From contig CAJVPJ010000300.1 of NCBI GenBank assembly GCA_910592205.1, forward strand, positions 1 to 29,902: a DNA stretch of 29,902 nucleotides, given 5' to 3'. Positions 21,343 through 29,902 of the stretch are shown piece after piece. Under the pieces are notes generated by a model. The model was not told the DNA's origin. It saw nothing but the letters and a program-made list of their open reading frames with translations, and did not search any database. Position 1 is the stretch's first letter. Each line of letters begins with the position of its first letter. The position numbers were made by a program, and so were the translations under genes. Source of the DNA: Paraglomus occultum. Taxonomy: Eukaryota > Glomeromycota > Glomeromycetes > Paraglomerales > Paraglomeraceae.

Positions 21343-21408
21343 GTGTTGTTGTTCTTATCATCATTCCACCTATGACGTATTATATATCTCAAAATCACAT
21401 GATAATTC

Positions 21409-21419
21409 GGGGGGGGGGG
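21409..21419 (+). repeat. Poly-G run of 11
   Basis: An uninterrupted run of 11 G in very AT-rich DNA. The length is prone to sequencing error. Confidence 0.9.
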
Positions 21420-22603
21420 TTTGCGGACGACAAATTTTTATTGAAACACAAATTTACTGTCAGACGTAAACAGCACTGATAAGCACTCAATAATAAATAA
21501 CATCATATTCGGCGACATATTCCTGTATCACATGAATCAAAAGTCATGGCTGTCTATTCAATTATGCTGAATCCCTCAAATTTTATTTCCAACATAGTGA
21601 ACACTACCAAACAAGTAAAAGTTGTAAATTTGTCAAAAATGTGAAAGAAACCTCTAAAGAAATATTTATACTATATATACTATATACGAATATTTGAATG
21701 TAAAGTAAATATACTCGTGTGCAAATATACAATTCGAATAAAGATTTCACCAATGGAGAGGAGAGGAAGGAGGAAGAGCAGATGTGGAAGAATCAATGTT
21801 TTCGAAGCAGATAAAAATAACAAATATGCGGATGTACAATAATGCAACCAATATAGAAATAAGTGAAATATTATAATTGGGTATAAAGAGATATTATATA
21901 CCCAAAGAATGCAATGAAATGTTAATGCTAATTGTAATGAAGCAACTCGGCTCTTCCAACATCCATACGGAGGTAATTATTACGAGTATCACTGGTGTGT
22001 GTGTTATTATTAGAAAGTAAGAACTTCTCCCTCCTACTCCTCAGAAACACAAAAATAAACGTTAAACGGTATGCTGAAATTATTTATAACTCAAAATCGC
22101 ACAACTACTATTTATAATACTATGATAACTAAAAATAAACTTTTTGATTTTAAATTTTTGTGTACAGGTTTTTCAAAGGAAAAACCACTCTACTTGTAAA
22201 AGAAAAAATAAAGGGGAGAGGGGTGAAATATTTAAAAATTAATTTGAAAGGTTGAAAAAAAAAAAGAGATCAATTAACAAGGGAAATGGGGATAAAAAAC
22301 TATGTGCAAAGAAAAAAGGGTTATATAATGTGGACAAAATATATACAAAATAGTAAACAAAGAAATCAAGGTCAAAAAGTCCACTTGGTTGTAATTGAGT
22401 CCTCGACGCTTGCAAAACCCAAATAAAGCGTCGTCGATGATAAAAGGTCGTTATTAATGAGTACGTTTGTATAGAGAGCGAGTTGAATCCGAGAAAGTAT
22501 CTGAACAGCCGATCACTGAGCAAATTCGTTGAAAATAATGTCGCATTTGCAAATCCCATCTATAATAGTTTGGCGTTTCTGTTACTTTTTTTTTAAAAAA
22601 CTT
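21420..22603. other. Intergenic and probable 3' UTR of the minus-strand gene
   Basis: There is no coding exon. A purine-only GGAGAGGAGAGGAAGGAGGA tract lies near 21755-21777. The part adjoining 22603 probably includes the 3' UTR of the Ser/Pro-rich gene. A 106-codon minus-strand frame at 22559-22239 is low-complexity (Phe/Leu-rich) and was not accepted. Confidence 0.4.
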
Positions 22604-23780
22604 TTAACAAACACTCCTGGGTTTGATCTCGGGCTTAAAATTCACGCTTCCGACACTGAGACTTCTCCTTCGTCCACCTTCAGACAATGACAACAAGATA
22701 GCCGCTCTGGAACCTTTCGAGAAAGGCACAGTGACACCGTTATCCGCAATATTTCCGTGCTTGTCTATATTTAAACTCTCATCGTCGTAGGGTGCGTTCA
22801 AATCACCAGTGCTCATCTTTTTGTGCATATACGTAAACGAGGATCTTTTTGGGTTACTCGAAACTGGAAAGCGTTGGTCAGGTGAAAACGATTCGTCCAA
22901 GGGGAGTGGGTTGTTGGCGCGAGTAATTGGAGATGAGCCAAACATCAGATGCGAATAGTCAACCGTCAGACGTTGGAGAGCCGTTGGTCTTAGAGCCTCA
23001 AAATGGTTCCCTTCGATATTATGGTTTTTAGGTTGTCTAATCTCGATCGCCGAGGTAGAGTAGCTCATGTGGGCCATGGCATCTTCATCGTCGTATTCAG
23101 AGCCTTCGTTGTCAGAAACGTTTGGAGGTGAGACGGCACGAGCGTGAGTGGGTGAAGCGGATTGAGAGACGGGACGAGAAGAATCACGTGAAGAAGTGGC
23201 TATGATTTCCTTCAGTTCGGCAAAGGCGAGAGCTTCAGGAGTCCTGCAAGACGTGAAAGGAAAGTGTTATTTAAACGAGTTGATAAAAGGTGGGGTGGGG
23301 TGGGGTGGTGTGGAAATAAATAAAAAAAAAAAAAAAAGGAAAAAGAAAGCGGATTGATACAAGTGACTGTATTTTCATACTTACATTTTTTCATGTCCAA
23401 GACTTCCAGCGTCCTCAGACTCGTTTTTCAATCCACCATAGAGTTTCATGCTCTCTCTTTCTACTGCTCGTTTTATGTTGACAAGTTTTTCCTCAGATCC
23501 AAATCCACTTAGCAGACGTAGACCTGCACACAGGGCTTTCTTTGGATACGGAGCGATAATACGAGGGCCTTTGTCGCCAACGTCTCTGTACAAATGCGGA
23601 TTGCCGTCGTGATTACTTGGAATAGAGTTCTTCCTAGCGGATGGGTGTTCGGCAGAATGAGGTCGAGGGATTGAGTCGGCATAGGTCCGTTCAGTGTTGG
23701 AGGCGGCAGAGCTCGGACGTGGAATTGGAGAAGCGATGAAATGTTCCGTGCAAGTGCGGTCATATTGAGAATGAAGTGGA
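22604..23780 (-). CDS. C-terminal exons of an unrecognised Ser/Pro-rich protein
   Basis: Two exons are clear. The upstream one spans 23780 down to 23385, with acceptor CTTTATAG and donor GTAAGTATG. The terminal one spans 23243 down to 22604, with acceptor CGTCTTGCAG and stop TAA. They join in phase to give about 345 residues (…GHEKMTPEALAFAELKEIIA…). The chain is hydrophilic, with no membrane segment. It is rich in Ser/Pro/Arg and contains repeated PRPSSA/PRPHSA motifs, a compact segment at the exon 1 end (KALCAGLRLLSGFGSEEKLV, then IKRAVERESMKLYGGL) and a basic serine motif near the end (GGRRRSLSVGSV) that looks like a kinase site. This resembles the cytoplasmic tail of a channel or scaffold protein, but I do not recognise the family. 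An in-frame ATG at 23797, before the acceptor, is an alternative start; a TATAAA lies just upstream of it. Confidence 0.68.
23289..23313 (+). repeat. G-rich (GGGGT)n tract inside an intron
   Basis: Three consecutive GGGGT units with flanking GG runs lie in the intron 23244-23384 of the minus-strand Ser/Pro-rich gene, about 45 bases upstream in plus coordinates of its acceptor. Four G-runs in close spacing could form a G-quadruplex on the strand opposite the transcript. Confidence 0.6.
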
Positions 23781-23797
23781 CTATAAAGAAGCGTCAT

Positions 23798-26700
23798 TTT
23801 GGTAAGCCGAGTTTATATGAGTGTTGGTGGTGGTTGTATTTCCAAAGCAAATGTAGTGAGTGTATTATACAAGTAATATATATTCACAAGGGATGAGTTT
23901 TTGTTTTCTTCCTTTATCTTTTTGCTTTCAGAGTCGAAGCACTTGTAAAGGAAGATTGGAGATATTATTAGTTTTAGTGATGGGAAGAAGAGGTATTATG
24001 TTGGGTTGTATACGTGATATTAAATTTTATTATTTTTGCTGCTCTTCTTTTTTTTTTTTTTAGATGGAAGAGAAGAAAGTGAGGTTTTTTGGTTGGACGA
24101 GTGTGAGCGGGATTTCAAACAATCCCCGAACTTATATTTGTTTTGGCCGCAGTTAACATGACAAATGATAAAATAGGCGTGCATAAGAAATAATGCCAAG
24201 TCAATTAAAAATTCCGGGCCCAATTGAACACAAGTTGGCTCGACTGAAACTTTTTTTTTTTCTCTCTTTTCCAATATTCTCCTTGCCTATATCCTATCAC
24301 AACAGCCCGTCTGACTTTGTAGCGTCGTTTCATATTGGTCAGTCAAAACGGAGAGTGTTACCTTACGTTATCAATAGAAATAACACAAACGATAATAGTG
24401 TTGTTTGTCGAGCAAGATGGAAAAGTGAGCAAGCCGTGACATGCGGATAGATGGTAATGGGAATGTGCATACGTACAAACACGTACAATGATGATATTAT
24501 AATCATCGTCTCCTTACACATAACGTGTCTTGATATTGTACATGTACATATTTTGTATTATTGTACCATATTGATCCATTGATATTAATATGTACTATTG
24601 TATAAATTTAAATTCGTGCATCGTTTTCCTGCAGCCCGTGTTGTGGGATTGACGGAATTGTCAATAATCACTCAAGTAAGGCAGTTCTATAGATAAATAT
24701 AAGGTTTAGGTATTTGTATAAGCTACACACTCTTTTTTCTCCCATATACTACATATAACAACACAACAACAACACAACAACAACAACAGTAACAACAACA
24801 CAACAACGGCCAAAGAATCATTCTGTGCATCGTGGTGCATGCAGTTAATTAATGATAAGTAATTACAAATTTATCATGATTGGATATGATGACAGTAGCA
24901 CTTACGCAGAAATCACATGATAATAGCGATAAAGATCACTTGATCGTTCCATTTCAGGAAGCGAAAAAACACTTTCGGGTTTTACCGTTTTGAGCGAAAC
25001 AAATTGAGTTTAGTATCAGTCGAGTTGTTCGACTATCCCACATTTCAAACATTCCATTCCCAGCAACCGAGAGCGGAACATATGAAGAGGTTTATAAATG
25101 TCTGCGTTTCTCGTTACGTAACAATTAGTAAGTCGTGCGTCATTTGTATCCTTCTCCCCCGTCACAAATTACGATGGGCGTCCGATATCGGCTATCACCC
25201 ATCAACTTGGACTTTTTACATTAGTGACAATAATGGGAGCAGTGACTATTAATGGCAAAAAGAAAATCACCCAAACTTTTTCACACGAATAAAAGGTTTT
25301 TACGTTTACTCGTGATATGTCACACAATGACTGTTAGGACGCACCATTAACAATACAACAGTTTAATATATTATCGTTTTTATCTGAAGTTGACAGACTG
25401 GGGCAATATAAGCTGTATGTGTGCATTGATAGAAAAAGCATTTCTATATCGTATATAGTTTATTGCTTTAATACTAAGCCAATAAGAACATGGGTAGATG
25501 ATGATCATTGGGACTTTTTTTTATACAGTTTATATAAATGCTTGTGACATGGCCATGTGTATGATGTCAGAAAAGACATCAACGGATTTAATGCGTGATG
25601 CGACTTTACGGACAAGGCATGCAGGGATGCACCAAAGCTAGTTTTTCTCAATCGCATAACATGTCGATCTTGAGAAGAAATAAGCGAGTGTTTATCAATA
25701 ATTTACATCTGTCATTATTATCATTGTTGCAAGTGAATGACAGAACTTTATAAGCAGGATTGATAATTTCTGGATGACTTTGGTCAGACTTGCCATACAT
25801 TATCAGAACGCTATACTGTACTGTATAGAGTATTAATTTATTATAGTGTAGATGTCTTTGTGCCTTTGTCAATAACCAAGCAGGATATAATGCAATGCTT
25901 AATAAAAGATAAGACTATATAATCAGCATGCAATAATGCGTTGTGTCAACGTTATATCATTGACGTAATTGCCTTGATGCTAGACTTGATGTGAAATGTG
26001 CTAGTGAAGTTACAGACTAAATCAGAAAAAAGTCGTTAGCCTCACCCGTGCAACAATGGCGTATTTACGTCTTGCGGAAGTTAGCATACTTGTACTCCAT
26101 GGCATCCACTAGTAAAAATCTACCCATTTACAACTTTTTGAAGAAGATTGCCTCGATTGAAACGTAGCGATTTCCTAACCCTACTTTTTCTATATTTTCA
26201 TTGTCTCGGGAATTTGCAGTCAAGTCTTAATCAAAGCGTATATCAATCAAATTACTCGACGCGTTTTTAAGAAATTTCTTATTCCCATTCTTGATCTCCA
26301 TCGTTTTTGAGTGCTCAAGTCAAAAGGCAATATGCTACCTGTGTGAAGAGCAAATCAGAATGTACTTTTCGTTAAAAGTATTCTGCGGGTAGTTATTGCT
26401 TATACAGTGATATATTTACATGGTTAGATCAGGCTATCTGAACTTAATATCGCGTGATATAATCATGAATCAACTTATTGACACAAATTATATCTGTTTC
26501 TCTTTCACCCTTATTTTCGATTCCAACCATCTCTCAACTGATTTGTGATGAAGTTTGCGCAACCCTCGACCTTCCAATTTCGATCATCAAACTAATCTAA
26601 CAATTGAAAGAGTATCATTCAGTAGACGATCATGGGACATCATGATCACAAAGTTAACATTATTTCGATCGTAACCAATTGTCTAAATTTTGCTGTAAAT

Positions 26701-27168
26701 GATAATATCGATGCCCCAACATTCTCGAAGCTATTCTCTTATTCGTCACCCTACGAGCTGCTCATTGATCTTCCAATGATTACGATTAGATGGTATGTCA
26801 GAGGAAAAGAGCATCCTCTTCCAATTACAAGTCGCTGCGTCAAAGCATCCTCAATTATGAGATTCCGCAGAACGTCATACTAATCCACGATCGATTTGGG
26901 AGGCAATCAGCGGAACCTGACGTCTGTTCATGTTGCAATAACCATTATATTTTGTTCAATTACAAATCTATTGAGATTGTTTTCGGACAGAAAACTCTTC
27001 GAAATATTGTTACAGATGTAAACTACCGTACATATTCATTGTTCAGAATAGTTTTAACAGTTTTGTTTTTTTTTTTGAAATCCCTCTCTTAACTACAAAG
27101 AAAAGCTCCCCTCTTAGTGTCTATCCCCTCACCCTCTATTACCTCCCAAATATTATCATGACACCTTA
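23798..27168. other. Long stretch without a convincing gene
   Basis: No exon was supported on either strand. Upstream exons of the Ser/Pro-rich gene could be hidden here but were not found. Contents include long T runs (about 24046-24061 and 24250-24261) and a (CAA)n tract. Overlapping plus-strand frames at 26632-27092 lack splice sites and a family match. Confidence 0.45.
24757..24807 (+). repeat. Imperfect (CAA)n/(ACA)n microsatellite
   Basis: About 50 bases of CAA units broken by ACACAA and AGTAA interruptions, lying in non-coding DNA. Confidence 0.9.
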
Positions 27169-29902
27169 TCATCCGCTCGTAAGTTGTAGTGTTGCCTGTC
27201 CTCTCTCTGGGTCAAGCAGCCGATGAATTCGTACATCCGGCCCAGGTAACATGCTGCTAGCATCTTGAGGTGTAATCAGAATATACTGAATACAATCGGC
27301 CTCGCGTGCACTTTCAATCTATAATCGACAAAAAGTTAGGTGATAATCTTAAAGTGCAAAGAAACGAACGGGAAAAAATGTACCATCATCTTCATGCTTA
27401 TTCGACGGTTTACAGCATCCATGAATACATCAAATTCGTCTAAACTATAGAACGAAAAGTGCATTTAGACAATGGCTCGGTTCTATTTATTGTATTACTA
27501 CCTATCCACTTACCATCTTATTGGACAACATATGCCTTCCCATAGGGATAAGAGGAAGCATATCGTCGAGAATGACTTCTCGCCACCAGATAGTGATCTT
27601 GGATCCTTATCTGAACTCTTTCCCATTTGATCATCTATTTGAATCTAATATGAGAATAACAGACGAAGTATTAAATAAAGAACATTATCACCATAATCCA
27701 TATATACAAAATATCCAAGTACCTTCAAACTTAGTTTTTTATGCTCATGGTCAAAATTGAGTTTCCCGTGGAAGCCACGTTTCGACAACTGCCAGCAAAA
27801 ATTAATCCTAGCTCGTAAAGCAATGTATTGTCTAAAGACGTGCCACTTGCGCATACGACTTTGCAGTGCGTTTTTCAACTCCTAACGGTCGAAAAAAGGG
27901 GACAAAGTGAGAAAAGATTCTATGGTCAATTAGAAAAATTATTAGAAAAGGTACCCTAATGAAAAGTTCTTGGTTGCTGATTTCAACTCGAGCTCTCGTA
28001 AAAGATTCGCGCTTCCTCTTCATATCAGCGCCTACTTCTTCGAGGCTTTTCCCATATCTACAAAATAGTTAGTCATTACATAAACATTAATGTAAAAAGA
28101 GTTTAATATAGTTTTGTATACGCACTCTCTCTCTCTCTCTGCTAGTCTTGATTGAATCTGCTTGATTTCCCGGTCAAGAACGCTCGCTGTTTTAGTTACT
28201 TCTACTCGTTCTGGGCAATACGCTTCGGCTTGTTTTGTTGTTTCCTGTGCAGACATTTACCGTTTAAGACTTGTAATCGTTACTAATACATTACTATTGC
28301 TGGTATAAAAGCCATACCTCCAGCGCCGTCTTTTTTCTAGTCAAGTCTTCCTCCAGACTGGTAACTTTTCGGCGCTCAGCATCAAGTTTGTTTGTAAAAT
28401 ATGATATATTAGACGTTAGCCTGAGCCGTTCAGTCACCTTTGCTTCCACTAGGTCCTGGGTATAGATATGAAAAATAGTATATTGAGTTCTTCATGTCCG
28501 AAACCATAACGTCAATAGAATAACCATCAGCCTCACTCTAAATTTAGTGGCGTCTTCTGACATCGCCAAAAGCTGCCGATGCACTTCTTCAGCTCTGGTA
28601 ACTAGAGGACGCTGTTCTTCATTTATCTTGTCAGATTGATGTCGCAGCTCGATAAATTGCTTGGTCAATAATTCAATTTCCGTTTCTATTTCCTGTATGT
28701 GTCAAGCAGATGTTGAGTATGTACCTTGTCGCCGTTAAATACAGTATACAACATCAAAGAGACGTCTTACTTTTATATCATCCATTATGTTGGCCGGTTC
28801 ATCTTCCTATTAATTTATGTTGGATAAATTATACAGTACTTCCTTATATCCTTATAATCAATAGAAACGATGAATACCTGAAGTTTATCTCGCAGTTGTT
28901 GTATTTCTGCGCGAAGCTGGACATTTCGTTGATTGAGCGTTTGACTTTCCGACTGAATCCAGCAAAAATTATATTAGTAAACTTATTATAAGTATAATAA
29001 TAAATAAAATATAAACTGTCCTTACCTTGAGACTATCACGTTGCCTCTCCAGTCTATTGACCTCTGTGCTTGTTTTCTCACGTTCTTTGCTGTATCGTTC
29101 AAACAAGCTTTTATTCTCAGATAGCCTTTGATTTGTTCGTCTAATACGATAGAAGCACAGTTAGTAATCTGCAATCACCAAGTGAATCCAATGTCTATTT
29201 AGCTTACAGGATCTGTGAATCAATATCATTGGTAAATCTAGAAGTGCCGTAATGCCTAGGTATTGCTTGTGATAGGAAACCGCCGTTTCTACAAATTGCA
29301 TAAGAATGATTTGTTAAACATATAAAGTGCTCATAAACATCAACTTAAGACACAAGTTGTGACTTCATCTTACTTGGAACCAATACGATATCCATCCATA
29401 GTATAACACCGGCTAACGTTGTGAGGATATCCTCGTCCTTCATTATACATAACCTCATCAGCCTCAGCACGTCTTACGATTAAGACCGTTGATTCTATAC
29501 GGAGACTGTTGATGAGTAGTCTCTTTACATACTCATCGTCAATCTAAGCATCAAGGCGAAAACAATGAACATTATTAATGTCGGTCTAAGGCAATGCTTA
29601 TCATAATACCCGTTGATTACCTGCAAGATACGTGGTTTATAATCAAACTTATCAAGACCATTGACTAATATTGAAGATTGACTAAATGCAAAGCACAAGA
29701 TACAGTTAAAAATCATTCAATAAACTATTATTAAACTAAACTCCAAATCGAATTACCAATTGTATCGTTTCATAATATCGGCCAATAGCCTCTGATCATG
29801 ATAGTCAATTACCCCAAATGCACCCAAACTTTGTCCAATTACTGATTCCAAAGTCGGGCCCCATTCCGGCTTCAACAATTTCACATAAACACCCAATGGA
29901 CC
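27169..29902 (-). CDS. SMC6: SMC6, C-terminal part (hinge to stop), 5' end outside window
   Basis: Structural maintenance of chromosomes 6, ATPase of the SMC5/6 complex in DNA repair and replication-fork stability (known of the family). Fifteen exons, read downwards: 29902-29757, 29681-29621, 29543-29374, 29288-29208, 29140-29026, 28952-28878, 28806-28771, 28692-28537, 28455-28318, 28244-28126, 28057-27955, 27881-27723, 27644-27514, 27444-27384, 27318-27169. All joins are GT-AG and in phase, giving 566 residues ending in TGA. The fragment opens in the hinge ([10 protein letters not shown]). Next comes a charged coiled coil with the SMC6 landmark AYCPERVEV. The C-terminal head has the ABC signature LSGGE at fragment residues 471-475, Walker [11 protein letters not shown] at 497-506, and the family-typical [13 protein letters not shown] and DPERGQATL tail. 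The Walker A head and first coiled coil lie beyond the window edge. No frame damage is seen. Confidence 0.96.
28126..28141 (-). repeat. (AG)8 microsatellite inside an SMC6 exon end
   Basis: Eight AG units (CT on the plus strand) form the last coding bases of the SMC6 exon 28244-28126, encoding Glu-Arg repeats. The donor GTGCGT starts at the next base. Slippage would change the reading frame or the distance to the splice site. Confidence 0.85.

Noticed and set aside
21240-21479. Two overlapping plus-strand open frames of 70-79 codons
   Set aside because: They are translations of the (ATT)n microsatellite (poly-Tyr and poly-Leu).
22239-22559. 106-codon minus-strand frame
   Set aside because: It is Phe/Leu-rich, lies in probable 3' UTR, has no splice or family support and arises from A/T runs.
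26632-27092. Overlapping plus-strand frames of 83 and 100 codons
   Set aside because: No family match, no splice-consistent extension, and the two frames overlap in different phases. Chance open frames cannot be excluded.
1-29902. CRISPR arrays, rRNA, tRNA, prophage or viral genes
   Set aside because: No regularly spaced repeats, tRNA cloverleaf, rRNA segment or viral hallmark protein was seen. tRNA detection by eye is limited and a covariance search would settle it.

Overview
The window is nuclear DNA from an animal, most likely an insect. It is AT-rich. Its genes are split by many short GT-AG introns, mostly 60-100 bases, and the intergenic DNA is full of Tc1/mariner-type elements with TA target-site duplications. 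A hymenopteran-like genome would fit, but that is inference and no single feature proves it. I see no bacterial operon, ribosome binding site, CRISPR array, rRNA or tRNA.

Layout. 1-6.1 kb is repeat-rich. It holds a decayed full-length Tc1-like element (447-1816), a weak two-exon candidate gene on the minus strand (3262-3639), a 165-bp MITE (4375-4539), a lone Tigger/pogo-like end (4888) and an internally deleted Tc1-like element (5022-5645) that still carries an open 148-codon frame. 6.1-11.5 kb is gene-dense. It holds an unrecognised six-exon gene (6128-6942), an unrecognised minus-strand ORF (7276-7662), and a complete 15-exon PPWD1 gene (7988-11352) encoding a 628-residue WD40-cyclophilin of the spliceosome. 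12-13.3 kb carries Tc1-type ends, a large inverted repeat and a 208-bp MITE with perfect 24-base ends. 15.1-15.6 kb is a compact two-exon gene for an 80-residue secreted six-cysteine peptide with two dyad repeats at its promoter. 16.6-18.5 kb is a decayed head-to-head inverted duplication with an internal tandem repeat and a third partial copy near 13.9 kb; it may derive from a chemoreceptor gene. 18.6-22.6 kb is mostly featureless apart from microsatellites. 22.6-23.8 kb holds the last two exons of an unrecognised Ser/Pro-rich protein on the minus strand. 23.8-27.1 kb shows no convincing gene. 27.17-29.90 kb, minus strand, is the 3' half of SMC6, running from the hinge domain to the stop in 15 exons.

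The two firm genes are housekeeping genes: PPWD1 in pre-mRNA splicing, and SMC6 in the SMC5/6 DNA-repair complex. Nothing links them functionally. The less ordinary material is the cysteine-rich peptide gene and its promoter, the deleted Tc1 copy that fuses the DNA-binding head to the transposase tail, and the inverted gene-fragment cluster. I found no clear evidence of a wholly new biological system.
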